64,000 nucleotides of DNA, taken from Dehalococcoidia bacterium (lineage in GTDB: Bacteria; Chloroflexota; Dehalococcoidia; Lucifugimonadales; UBA826). Below, piece after piece: positions 17,601 to 25,468 of this stretch. The stretch covers positions 176,669 to 240,668 of the forward strand of contig JAPYSB010000001.1 in assembly GCA_029936675.1 (NCBI GenBank), given 5' to 3'. Made by a program: the position numbers and the translations under genes. The notes under the pieces are model-generated. The model did not search any database, had not been told where the DNA came from, and saw only the letters and a program-made list of their open reading frames with translations. Position 1 is the stretch's first letter. Each line of letters begins with the position of its first letter.

Positions 17601-19162
17601 TTATATCTCCGCCACCTCATCATGACATCTATTCAATTGAAGATCTCGCTCAATTAATACACGATTTAAAAAATGCAAATCCAGAAGCTAGAATCCACGT
17701 AAAACTAGTTGCGGAGGCTGGTGTAGGAACCATCGCAGCAGGCGTTTCCAAAGGACACGGTGATGTCGTGCTAATAAGTGGGGACACGGGTGGAACGGGA
17801 GCATCCCCAGAATCATCAATAAAACACGCTGGCTTGCCCTGGGAATTAGGAATAGCTGAAACTCAGCAAGTACTAGTAATGAATGATCTCCGAGGTCGCA
17901 TCGTGGTACAGGCCGATGGTCAAATTAAAACCGGACGAGATGTGGCAATTGCATGCTTGCTGGGAGCAGAAGAATTCGGACTGGCTACTGGACCATTAAT
18001 AGCTTTGGGTTGCATCATGTTAAGAAAATGCCATCTAAACACCTGCTCGGTAGGCATAGCTACACAGGATCCAGAATTACGCGAAAAATTCGCAGGAAAA
18101 CCGGAACACGTAATTAATTACTTTTTCTTCATAGCAGAACAATTGAGAAAAATAATGGCTGATCTAGGGATCAAGACTGTGGACGACATGATTGGACGCA
18201 CAGATCTTCTAGATAAAAGAAGCCTAATAGAACATTGGAAAACAGAAGGGGTAGATTTTAGTCAATTACTTCATATGCCAGAGGTACCAAAAGGAGTCGC
18301 AAGGCATAGGGTGGTCGATCAGGACCACTCGCTAGAAAAAGCACTAGATAATGATCTCATAAAAGAGGCGTCAGTCTCAATAAAGACAGGTAAACCTATT
18401 ACGATCACAAAGGAAATCAATAACTCTCATAGGACCGTAGGAACTACATTAAGCCATATGGTTGCAAAAAAATATGGTGAGGAAGGATTACCGGACGATA
18501 CTATCTCACTAGATTTTACTGGTTCTGGAGGGCAAAGTTTCGCAGCATTTCTCAGTAAAGGGGTTTCCATTGACCTTAAAGGCGACGCTAATGATTATTT
18601 TTGTAAAGGGCTTTCTGGCGGTAAGGTAATAGTCCGACCACATGAAAAATCCACCTTTAATCCGGAAGAAAACATAATTATTGGTAACGTAGCTTTGTAT
18701 GGCGCGACAGGTGGTCTGGTCTTAATTAGAGGTATTGCCGGGGAGCGATTTGCTGTGAGAAACAGTGGTGCCGAAGCCGTTGTCGAAGGAGTTGGTGATC
18801 ATGGATGCGAATATATGACTAGAGGCAAAGTAGTCGTCCTCGGGCCAACTGGACGCAATTTTGCTGCGGGAATGAGTGGTGGAGAAGCCTATGTATTTGA
18901 CGAAAGTGGGAAATTTGAATCTATTTGCAACAAGAGTTTGGTTAGTTTGGAACCAGTATCAGAAGAAAAAGATTTGGATGACCTCAAGAGGCTGATTGAA
19001 CTGCACAAAAAACACACTGGAAGTAATAATGCTGCGAGAATTCTCTCAAATTGGGAATCTATGATTACAAGCTTTGTGAAAGTCATGCCAAACGACTACA
19101 AGAGAATTTTAGCAGAAAGAGAAGTTAACCAAAACAAACATACTGTGAACGCTAATGGGTAA
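14606..19162 (+). CDS. gltB: Glutamate synthase large subunit
   Basis: The 1518-residue large subunit of glutamate synthase, which converts glutamine plus 2-oxoglutarate to two glutamates. A short propeptide ends before the catalytic Cys (C28 in HDACGVGMVA) of the class II amidotransferase domain. The central and FMN-binding synthase domains follow (KPGEGGQLPGHKV, then the SGDTGGTGASP loop). The iron-sulfur cysteines lie in CIMLRKCHLNTC (C-x5-C-x4-C). The C-terminal beta-helix GXGXG domain ends near residue 1450. Length is canonical. Its stop overlaps gltD by 8 bases, so the two are translationally coupled. Confidence 0.97.
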   Translation: MKSQYENKNLKKPVKQGLYDPIFEHDACGVGMVANIKGKQSHSIVSQGLEALSNLAHRGAAGADPETGDGAGILIQMPHDFFKSELSSMGCHLPDLGQYGVGMAFLPSDKDQTESSRSLVEECVSKQGYDLLAWRPVPVDPEKIGVLANRDRPYITQFFVTPKERAPENIDRDLYLLRRTIESSIDVAALEGADDFYICSLSSSTIVYKGLVMAEQLEDFYKDLTDSSLISSFALVHSRFSTNTLGSWKLAHPYRFIIHNGEINTVRGNTNWMSAREQVFKSTNPDINIGNLVPVIKPGQSDTAALDNALELLLATGRSIEHSMMMLIPEAWGDHIPMDQSKKDFYEYHSSMMEAWDGPALVIGTDGTKVCAVLDRNGLRPCRYLVTTDDVLVMASETGVIDVPPEKVLYKERIYPGRMFLLDTKKGELVNDRDLKTGLAGSKPYGEWLSNNRIFLEDLPELVKAPDEKIIDIKKQQGTFGYTLEDLRMILEPMALNGYEPTGSMGNDAPLAFLSDHNPILFNYFKQLFAQVSNPPLDAIREELVTSLRATIGEERNLFSETPEHCRQITLRQPVITDSDLSRIKASSSENLTSKTISTLFDIGSANGFKDSLKRIVKEASMAVKEGHSILILSDKGVDESHAPLPSLLATSTVHHHLIREGERVKVGIVVETGEAREVAHFAALIGYGAGAINPYLAIATIKNQITLKEFEHDISEDEAISNYLAASHKGILKIMSKMGISTIQSYRGAQIFEAVGLNQTMIDNYFTWTPSRIGGIGIEEIAKEYKTRHESSYGSHKNSSDLDISQGGQYQWRRDGEFHMWNPNTIASLQHAVRENNWDSYEQFAHFVDQETTRLSTIRGLLDFKNSANPIPVDDVEPAKEIVKRFATGAISLGSISREAHETMAIAMNRIQARSNTGEGGEDYSRYTLDPNGDSRSSAIKQVASGRFGVTINYLANAKDIQIKMAQGSKPGEGGQLPGHKVDEYIGGVRNSTPGVELISPPPHHDIYSIEDLAQLIHDLKNANPEARIHVKLVAEAGVGTIAAGVSKGHGDVVLISGDTGGTGASPESSIKHAGLPWELGIAETQQVLVMNDLRGRIVVQADGQIKTGRDVAIACLLGAEEFGLATGPLIALGCIMLRKCHLNTCSVGIATQDPELREKFAGKPEHVINYFFFIAEQLRKIMADLGIKTVDDMIGRTDLLDKRSLIEHWKTEGVDFSQLLHMPEVPKGVARHRVVDQDHSLEKALDNDLIKEASVSIKTGKPITITKEINNSHRTVGTTLSHMVAKKYGEEGLPDDTISLDFTGSGGQSFAAFLSKGVSIDLKGDANDYFCKGLSGGKVIVRPHEKSTFNPEENIIIGNVALYGATGGLVLIRGIAGERFAVRNSGAEAVVEGVGDHGCEYMTRGKVVVLGPTGRNFAAGMSGGEAYVFDESGKFESICNKSLVSLEPVSEEKDLDDLKRLIELHKKHTGSNNAARILSNWESMITSFVKVMPNDYKRILAEREVNQNKHTVNANG

Positions 19163-20618
19163 GCCAACTGGATTTAAAGAGTTTGGCAGAACCACCCCTT
19201 TAAGACACGCCGTAGGAGACAGGTTAAGGGGTTTCCACGAATTCTACACAGAATGGGACGATAAAGAGGCGGAAAGACAGGGAAGCCGCTGTATGAATTG
19301 CGCTGTTCCTTTCTGCATGAGTGGATGCCCTTTAGGGAATTTGATTCCAGATTTTAACGATCTTGTCTACAGGAAACAATGGGAAAACGCTTTAAAAGAA
19401 CTTCATTCCACCAATAATTTCCCTGAATTTACTGGCCGAATATGCCCCGCTCCCTGCGAGGCTTCCTGCGTGTTAAATATCAATCAAGACCCTGTCACAA
19501 TAGAATATGTAGAGAAAGCAATATCGGATAAAGGCTGGCAAGAAGGTTGGATTAAACCTCAGCCTCCAGAGGTACGTTCTGGAAAGAAAATAGCGGTCAT
19601 TGGATCCGGCCCTGCAGGCCTAGCTACAGCCCAGCAACTCAATCGTGCTGGGCATACTGTAACGGTCTACGAAAAGTCGCACAGAATTGGTGGCTTACTT
19701 GCTCTAGGCATACCAGATTTCAAACTAGAAAAGAATGTGGTTGACCGACGGATAAATCAGATGGTGAATGAGGGAGTGAAGTTTATCACCGGCACTGAGG
19801 TTGGTGAAGATGTACCAGCATCCAAGTTGGCCAACGAAAATGACGCGCTTATTCTTACAGGTGGGTCAACGGTTCCAAGAAATCTTGATATACCGGGGAG
19901 AGAACTAAAAGGGGTTCACTTTGCCATGGAATTCCTCACCCAGCAAAATAATGTCAATGCTGGTTTACCTGTTGAAGAAAAGGATAGAATCTTGGCCACA
20001 GGAAAAAATGTGGTTATCCTTGGAGGCGGAGACACCGGATCAGATTGTCTAGGAACCTCACATAGACAGGAGGCCAATCAGGTGCACCAGCTAGAACTTC
20101 TTCCAGAACCACCAGAGGAACGCAGAGAAAATGATAGGTGGCCAAATTGGCCAATGATTCTTAGAACGTCATCTTCCCATGAAGAAGGGGGAATCAGGGA
20201 TTACAATATACTTACAAAGAAATTCACGGGCGAAAACGGAGTTTTAAAGAAACTGCATGGCGTCAAGTTAAATTGGGGCGAGCCAGATCAAAACGGAAGA
20301 CCCAAAATGATCGAAATAGAGGGTAGCGAATTCGAGATAGAAACCGATTATGTATTCCTAGCCCTAGGCTTTTTACACCCACAGCATGAAGGTATGGTCA
20401 AGGAATTGGGATTAGAATTAGATCCAAGAGGAAATGTCAAAACTAATTCCAATAAAATGACCAATATATCTGGTATATTCGCTGCTGGTGATATGTCTCG
20501 GGGTCAGTCGTTAGTTGTATGGGCACTTGCAGAAGGAAGAGAAGCGGCTAGAGGTGTTGATGAATATTTGATGGGGGAAACTAATCTGCCTAGATCAGCG
20601 GGATCCTACATCGCCTAA
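19155..20618 (+). CDS. gltD: Glutamate synthase small subunit
   Basis: The 487-residue flavoprotein subunit that takes electrons from NAD(P)H to the large subunit. The N-terminal domain carries two cysteine clusters for [4Fe-4S] centres (CMNCAVPFCMSGCPLGN and CPAPCEASC). The FAD-binding GSGPAGLATAQQL follows (about residues 150-162), then a second dinucleotide fold with GGGDTGSDCLG (about 291-301). The C-terminal FAD contact reads GIFAAGDMSRGQSLVVWALAEGR. Length is typical. It is the last gene of the glnA-gltB-gltD run, with 99 bases before the next gene and no clear terminator. Confidence 0.96.
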   Translation: MGKPTGFKEFGRTTPLRHAVGDRLRGFHEFYTEWDDKEAERQGSRCMNCAVPFCMSGCPLGNLIPDFNDLVYRKQWENALKELHSTNNFPEFTGRICPAPCEASCVLNINQDPVTIEYVEKAISDKGWQEGWIKPQPPEVRSGKKIAVIGSGPAGLATAQQLNRAGHTVTVYEKSHRIGGLLALGIPDFKLEKNVVDRRINQMVNEGVKFITGTEVGEDVPASKLANENDALILTGGSTVPRNLDIPGRELKGVHFAMEFLTQQNNVNAGLPVEEKDRILATGKNVVILGGGDTGSDCLGTSHRQEANQVHQLELLPEPPEERRENDRWPNWPMILRTSSSHEEGGIRDYNILTKKFTGENGVLKKLHGVKLNWGEPDQNGRPKMIEIEGSEFEIETDYVFLALGFLHPQHEGMVKELGLELDPRGNVKTNSNKMTNISGIFAAGDMSRGQSLVVWALAEGREAARGVDEYLMGETNLPRSAGSYIA

Positions 20619-20717
20619 TTAACGTTATTCTCTCTGGTTTGCACAAAATTTTTCCCAAACACAATGGTTTTATCATTATAATTTGCTAATCAATATTAAA
20701 CAGCTGGGGGGAATAAT

Positions 20718-21734
20718 ATGTCGAAACTTAAGGTTGCTATGATATCGAGGAGCAATCCTGAAACTGGCCTTGTTCAACAACAACTAGAAGGAATTGATTA
20801 CGAATTCGATGTCTATGTGTGTCTGAGCGAAGGTGAAACTATAGAAGCTGTAAAAGGAGTGGACGTAATAATCAACCAAGGTGTTCCCATGTCAAACGCC
20901 GTAATGGACGAAATCGATTCAGCTCAGGGGATTGTTAGCTTCGGGCACGGTTTTAACCATATTGATCACGAATCTGCTACAGACAACTCTGTAATGGTCA
21001 TTAACACCGCCGGGTTTTGTACTGAAGAAGTCTCAAATCACGCAATAATGTTTATTTTGTCCTGTGCAAAAAAATTAACAATGCTCAACGACTTAACCAA
21101 AAATGGTAAATGGGGTTCGGAGACCGGCTCAGTGACATCAGATATGGTCCCTATAACCGATCAAACACTTGGCTTAGTTTCTTTAGGTAATATAGGAAGG
21201 GCGGTGGCTAGAAAGGCTCAAGCTCTAGGCATGGATGTCATTTCATATGACCCATATGTTCAGCCTTGGATAGCAAAGGAATATCGTGTTGAGTTGGTTG
21301 GTTCTCTAAAAGAACTCGCGTCACGGTCTGATTTTGTCTCTATGCATACTCCATTGAACAACCAAACGAGGCATCTGGTCGGAGCAGATTTTTTCAAGGC
21401 TATGAAACCGACAGCCTATTTCATAAATACTTGCCGGGGCAGTACAGTAGACGAAGATGCCCTAATCAATGCTTTGAAAACCAAGGAAATTGCTGGGGCA
21501 GGATTAGATGTTTTTGATATTGAGCCAACCCCAACTGATAATCCATTATTTCAAATGGAGAACGTAATGGTGACCCCCCACTCAGCAGGCACTTCCAATA
21601 GGGCTGTTGTAGCTGCTCAGATACAAGTAGGTCAGGAGGCTGCAAGATTGTTAAATGGGTCGTGGCCGATGTCTTTGGTGAATCCTGAGGTTAGATCCAG
21701 CATCGGCGTTCGGCCCCTGGCAACTAGGGGTTAA
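20718..21734 (+). CDS. D-isomer-specific 2-hydroxyacid dehydrogenase
   Basis: A 338-residue NAD-dependent dehydrogenase of the D-2-hydroxyacid family. The N- and C-terminal parts form the catalytic domain, and the central Rossmann fold has LGLVSLGNIGRAVARKAQALGM (about residues 153-174). The Arg-containing NTCRGSTVDEDAL, the ...GAGLDVFDIEP motif and the catalytic His in VTPHSAGTS are present. Substrate could be phosphoglycerate, glyoxylate/hydroxypyruvate or another 2-oxoacid; the lack of an ACT domain makes full-length SerA unlikely. A strong GGGGGGA site precedes the ATG, and a TATAAT hexamer lies at 20677-20682 without a good -35. Confidence 0.88.
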   Translation: MSKLKVAMISRSNPETGLVQQQLEGIDYEFDVYVCLSEGETIEAVKGVDVIINQGVPMSNAVMDEIDSAQGIVSFGHGFNHIDHESATDNSVMVINTAGFCTEEVSNHAIMFILSCAKKLTMLNDLTKNGKWGSETGSVTSDMVPITDQTLGLVSLGNIGRAVARKAQALGMDVISYDPYVQPWIAKEYRVELVGSLKELASRSDFVSMHTPLNNQTRHLVGADFFKAMKPTAYFINTCRGSTVDEDALINALKTKEIAGAGLDVFDIEPTPTDNPLFQMENVMVTPHSAGTSNRAVVAAQIQVGQEAARLLNGSWPMSLVNPEVRSSIGVRPLATRG

Positions 21735-21743
21735 AATTCTCGA

Positions 21744-21812
21744 GTCGGCTGTCAGAATCGGTCAAGCCCATATGGTCGAACAATATGGGCTTGACCGAAA
21801 TGGCAGCCGGAC
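21744..21812 (+). repeat. Long imperfect inverted repeat downstream of the hydroxyacid dehydrogenase
   Basis: A perfect 15-bp inner stem (CGGTCAAGCCCATAT at 21759-21773 with its complement at 21783-21797) encloses a 9-base loop. An outer stem of about 11 bp with one mismatch and one bulge (GTCGGCTGTCA against TGGCAGCCGGAC) extends it. No T-tract follows, so it is not a textbook terminator. It may stop or stabilise convergent transcripts between 21734 and 22033, or be a REP-like element. The rest of this 298-base gap shows only a weak GCCATC/GATGGC hairpin near 21957. Confidence 0.6.
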
Positions 21813-22032
21813 ATGGAATTGTACTAAGGGTGTTTTAGAAGGTCATTTTAAAGATTAGATTGTCTTCATTTGTGCTCAGCACGGGGACTAACCTTCATTA
21901 ATAGTCTTAGCCAATATTCTTATATCTTCAAGAGTTTGTGACCATAATTTATAGTGCCATCAAGAGTTTAAGATGGCGACCCCGGCCAGTTTAGAGCTAG
22001 CGATCTCAGTCTTGACAGGGCTGTATGTTAAA

Positions 22033-23073
22033 TCAATCTACTGTAATTACTAGTTTCCCGAAAAAATCTAGGCCCTCCATGTCTTCATGGGCCTTCCTAA
22101 CATCTTGTAAGGGATATTCTGAATCAACTACACCCTTTATTGTTCCTTGGCCAGCATGGTAGATGATTTGTTCCAAATCCTCACTCCGGCCCATAAACAC
22201 TCCAAACATGGTCAAATGACCTGTGAACATGGCACCCATCTGTAGTTCAGCCTTGTACCCTGATGTAACCCCGCAAATCCCGTATCTCGCGCCTTTAGCA
22301 AGACGCCTGTTGGCGGCATTCCAAACATCCGTTCCGACATGGTCTATTACCACATCAACACCTCGTCCTTGGGTTATTTCCTTTAAACGCTCAGAGACAT
22401 CTTCAGATTTATAGTTGATGACATGGTCAGATCCAAGAGCAGAAGCTTTCTCAGCTTTTTCAACTGTGCTAGTAGTAGCTATAACGCTAGATTTCGCTAT
22501 GTTTTTTGCAACTTGGATAGCTGCGGTACCGACACCACTAGAGGCTGAGGGGACCAGTGCCGTTTCCCAGGGTTTAAGCTGAGATCTTCTGATAAGTATA
22601 TTCCAACTTGGCATAAATACAGTTGGTAGGGAGGCTGCCTGCACGTAGCTTAAGTCATCTGGAATGGGAAAGGCATTAGTGGCTGGTACTACAACATATT
22701 CTGCATATCCTCCCCTAATGGCTGATCCAACCATTCCTGCTGAAGCGCAATATTCACTTTGATTCGACTGACAATATCGGCATTGCATACAAGTGATTCT
22801 TGGATTCACAACGACTCTGTCCCCTTCGGACACTTTGGTTACTTTGGGCCCAATCTCGACAACTTCTCCAGACACATCTGCGCCCAAGACATGAGGCTCG
22901 GTAAGATCCATTTTAGTCCCACGTATACCGGCTCTAGTATAAACATCGAGTCTGTTGAGGGCACAGGCATTTACTTTAATTTTTACCTCCCCTTCCCCTG
23001 GGTTTGGTTCCGGCAATTCTCCGAATTTAAGTACCTCAGGGCCCCCGTGTTCTGTAAAATAAACGGCTTTCAT
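22033..23073 (-). CDS. Medium-chain dehydrogenase/reductase (zinc-lobe alcohol dehydrogenase/quinone reductase-like)
   Basis: A 346-residue MDR protein with a GroES-like N-terminal domain and a Rossmann domain. The structural-zinc lobe is present as C-x2-C-x2-C-x7-C (CMQCRYCQSNQSEYC, about residues 96-110). The usual catalytic-zinc signatures are altered: the N-terminal motif is ACALNRLD rather than CHTD, and the GHE motif reads GAD. The enzyme probably works without catalytic zinc, like quinone oxidoreductases. The nucleotide-binding segment reads PSASSGVGTAAIQVAK, with an AT-S-T-VEKA pattern suggesting NADP. Substrate unknown. It diverges from the amidohydrolase at 23222. Confidence 0.85.
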   Translation of the reverse strand: MKAVYFTEHGGPEVLKFGELPEPNPGEGEVKIKVNACALNRLDVYTRAGIRGTKMDLTEPHVLGADVSGEVVEIGPKVTKVSEGDRVVVNPRITCMQCRYCQSNQSEYCASAGMVGSAIRGGYAEYVVVPATNAFPIPDDLSYVQAASLPTVFMPSWNILIRRSQLKPWETALVPSASSGVGTAAIQVAKNIAKSSVIATTSTVEKAEKASALGSDHVINYKSEDVSERLKEITQGRGVDVVIDHVGTDVWNAANRRLAKGARYGICGVTSGYKAELQMGAMFTGHLTMFGVFMGRSEDLEQIIYHAGQGTIKGVVDSEYPLQDVRKAHEDMEGLDFFGKLVITVD

Positions 23074-23221
23074 TTAAATTTCCCCTTCTCAAAGTTTTTT
23101 GGGAATAAAAACACACTCTTTCTAGGGTCAGGAATGTTGCTATTCTTAACCACATTGTATCCTTACCAATAAGCAGTTGCTATCAACTAATGTCAGTCCT
23201 TTATTTGACAGGTAAAAAATA

Positions 23222-24073
23222 ATGACAATAGATTCCCATACTCATATCCTCCCCCCAGACATTATAAAGAAAAAGGGTCAGTATCTAAAAAAGGATGCAA
23301 CCTTTGAAGCATTATTTTCACCCAGGAATTCCGTTATGGTTACAGCTGAAACGCTAATTGATGAGCTAGATCAATCAAGGATCTCCAGTGCGGTAGTGTT
23401 AGGAATGGGTTGGCAAGATACTGGTCTAAATTCTTATGTGAATGATTATATTTTAGAAAGCGCGTCACAAAATCCGTTCCGACTGTACCCTTTCACCGGG
23501 ATAAACCCTGCTTCTGGTAAAGCTGGAATCAAGGAAGCTGAAAGGTGTGCAAATCTGGGGTCACATGGCTTTGGGGAAATACACCCGTCTTTCCAAAAGT
23601 TTGATTTGAGCGATAAGTCCATTATGGAAAACTATATGTCCATTTTGGAATCCAAAAATCTTCCCATAACGATTCACTGTTCAGAACCTGTGGGACATAA
23701 TTATCCAGGAAAAGGGAATGTTGGGTTAAAAACAATTGAAAATTTTGTGCTTGATTTTCCTGAAAACAAAATAATTTTGGGTCATTGGGGAGGAGGCCTA
23801 CCTTTTTATGAACTAATGCCTGAAATAAAATTAGCTTTCAAAAACGTTTACTATGACTCAGCAGCATCTCCGTTTCTATATATCCCCGATGTTTTCTCAA
23901 TTATGGCTCAACTAGTAGGCACAAAAAAAATGCTGTTCGGAAGTGATTACCCCGTGATCAATCAAAATAGAGTACTTATCCAATTGGAAAATTCCTCTCT
24001 ATCCGAATCACAGAAATTAGCTGTACAGCACACCAATATGAAAAATTTAATTTCTGTTTCTAATGAAAAATAA
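23222..24073 (+). CDS. Amidohydrolase_2-family metal-dependent hydrolase
   Basis: A 283-residue TIM-barrel protein of the amidohydrolase 2 (ACMSD-like) family. The N-terminal metal ligands are in IDSHTHILPP (H6 and H8), followed by a GFGEIHPSFQ strand. The second His lies in TIHCSEPVGH, a third in ILGHWGGGLPFYE, and the catalytic Asp in LFGSDYPV (about residue 240). Members hydrolyse or decarboxylate cyclic acids, and the substrate cannot be deduced. An AGGT sits before the ATG. It stands alone between divergent and independently promoted neighbours. Confidence 0.85.
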   Translation: MTIDSHTHILPPDIIKKKGQYLKKDATFEALFSPRNSVMVTAETLIDELDQSRISSAVVLGMGWQDTGLNSYVNDYILESASQNPFRLYPFTGINPASGKAGIKEAERCANLGSHGFGEIHPSFQKFDLSDKSIMENYMSILESKNLPITIHCSEPVGHNYPGKGNVGLKTIENFVLDFPENKIILGHWGGGLPFYELMPEIKLAFKNVYYDSAASPFLYIPDVFSIMAQLVGTKKMLFGSDYPVINQNRVLIQLENSSLSESQKLAVQHTNMKNLISVSNEK

Positions 24074-24107
24074 CACACCAAAACCATAAGTAACGACCGT
24101 ATTTCGG

Positions 24108-24137
24108 TTGTTAAATTTGTCACAATCCTGTTATAAT
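24108..24137 (+). promoter_or_regulatory. Sigma70-type promoter of the small zinc-ribbon gene
   Basis: TTGTTA (24108-24113), an 18-base spacer and a perfect TATAAT (24132-24137) lie 47 bases before the ATG at 24184. A GAGGAG ribosome-binding site at 24173-24178 completes a well-formed expression signal for a very small gene. Confidence 0.75.
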
Positions 24138-24183
24138 TTCGTTAATTTTAAACACCCAAGGGCGGTGGAAACGAGGAGAAAAA

Positions 24184-24396
24184 ATGTCAGAGAATTCATA
24201 TCCTGAATGTAGAGATTGCGGAAAAGGGAGTTTGCTACCCTTGTCGGATTTTGGAAGCCAAGGGGCTCCTATCCATTACAAGGCTTGGGTCTGCAGCGAT
24301 CCTGATTGCGGATTCAATATTAAGATCCGCAATGGTGACGTTTATTTAAACGAGCCAATTGCTAGTGGAGCTTCTCATTCCCCAAGAATGAGGTAA
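24184..24396 (+). CDS. Small zinc-ribbon-like protein, 70 residues, unknown function
   Basis: I do not recognise a named family. The 70-residue product has four cysteines in two knuckles, CRDC (C9, C12) and CSDPDC (C37, C42), as in zinc ribbons. A hydrophilic, Ser/Arg-rich tail follows. No signal peptide or membrane segment is visible. The gene has its own near-consensus promoter, a strong ribosome-binding site and a strong terminator, so it is a short monocistronic unit that may be highly expressed. Possible roles are nucleic-acid or protein binding, and none is supported specifically. Confidence 0.8.
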   Translation: MSENSYPECRDCGKGSLLPLSDFGSQGAPIHYKAWVCSDPDCGFNIKIRNGDVYLNEPIASGASHSPRMR

Positions 24397-24418
24397 GAAA
24401 GAAACATATAGATTGGCA

Positions 24419-24451
24419 GAAAAGCCCTCCATGTGGAGGGCTTTTCTTTTT
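24419..24451 (+). terminator. Rho-independent terminator after the zinc-ribbon gene
   Basis: GAAAAGCCCTCC (24419-24430) pairs perfectly with GGAGGGCTTTTC (24435-24446) around an ATGT loop, followed by a T-run. It begins 22 bases after the stop codon and isolates the small gene from the sortase gene. Confidence 0.93.
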
Positions 24452-24496
24452 ACTACTTACTACTGCTGTACCATATAGAGATACAGGATACTGCTA

Positions 24497-25468
24497 ATGT
24501 CTACCTATAAGTCTCATATATCTGGAAATAGCCGCTCCTCAATAATGAAGTTCTCTGGCCTCATTTTAGTGTCCTCAGGCCTCATAATACTTGGGGTAAT
24601 TACTGTAGCTGCGTACTTGCTAAAGACATCGTCTGTCGAACTTGAATCACTGAACGCAGAATATACGAAGCCGACTATCAATGCTGTTCATGGCATTACT
24701 CCCATCCCAAACATGAATCAATCGGGCCCAACCACCAAAAAAGGAGCTATACCTGAAACTGAAACAGTAGATTTCAACGAATCTTTGGTTATTGCGGTGG
24801 ATATTAATGCCGGCCCTCAACCTGATAAGCATGAAGTGGAAAATTTTTCGAAACTGCTGGATGGATACGGGGAAAATGAGTCCCTAAAGAAAGTGCACCC
24901 CAAAAGCTGGTCAGATCCTAATTGGCTTTTGCCTGACCATTTTGATACTTCAGGGCATAGCCAAGACAATTTCGTTTTCAGTTTGATCGAAGGCTCTGAT
25001 ATCACCGTTGAATTACTTTCAGGTATACCGGGGAAAATCTCAATACCGATACTGAATTTGACAGCCCCTGTAGCAAATTTAAGGATCGTAGAAAAAAATG
25101 GCCGTAAAGTTTACGAAACCCCTAAGAATTTAGTAGGCCGCATACCGTCATCTCCCAATCAACCTGATACCTTTACAGGATGGTATTTTGGTCACCTAGA
25201 AAGCCCCCTAAAAGGAGAGGGAAATGTTTTCCATAACTTACCCGAAATTGCAGAGCATTTGATTAACGGTAATGAAGTACTTCTCTCTTTAGGAAAACCC
25301 GGTAAGGAGCTTGTGTACCAAGTAACAAAATCAGAAGTAGTTCATGAATCGGACTTAAAATTATACGACCCAGGTCTGGAAAATATAATTTTAGTGACCT
25401 GCTCCAACAGACCAATATACGACCACAGGCAATTGGTCACAGCCACCCTTGTTGGAGCGATAGAATAG
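24497..25468 (+). CDS. Sortase-family transpeptidase, membrane-anchored
   Basis: A 323-residue protein with a basic N-terminus and one membrane segment at about residues 18-42. A Pro/Thr-rich, low-complexity linker runs to about 160, and the sortase barrel occupies about 165-320. The catalytic triad is visible as H233 (YFGHLESP), C302 in LVTCSN and R311 after YDH. Such enzymes cleave a C-terminal sorting signal and join the protein to a cell-envelope amine, or act as housekeeping sortases. No LPXTG-type substrate or pilin gene is seen nearby. It is convergent with the LysR gene, with zero bases between the two stops. Confidence 0.85.
   Translation: MSTYKSHISGNSRSSIMKFSGLILVSSGLIILGVITVAAYLLKTSSVELESLNAEYTKPTINAVHGITPIPNMNQSGPTTKKGAIPETETVDFNESLVIAVDINAGPQPDKHEVENFSKLLDGYGENESLKKVHPKSWSDPNWLLPDHFDTSGHSQDNFVFSLIEGSDITVELLSGIPGKISIPILNLTAPVANLRIVEKNGRKVYETPKNLVGRIPSSPNQPDTFTGWYFGHLESPLKGEGNVFHNLPEIAEHLINGNEVLLSLGKPGKELVYQVTKSEVVHESDLKLYDPGLENIILVTCSNRPIYDHRQLVTATLVGAIE

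Noticed and set aside
23209-23214. TTGACA as a promoter for the amidohydrolase gene
   Set aside because: A -10 at the right distance would fall within the start of the gene (ATAGAT), so the site is probably chance.
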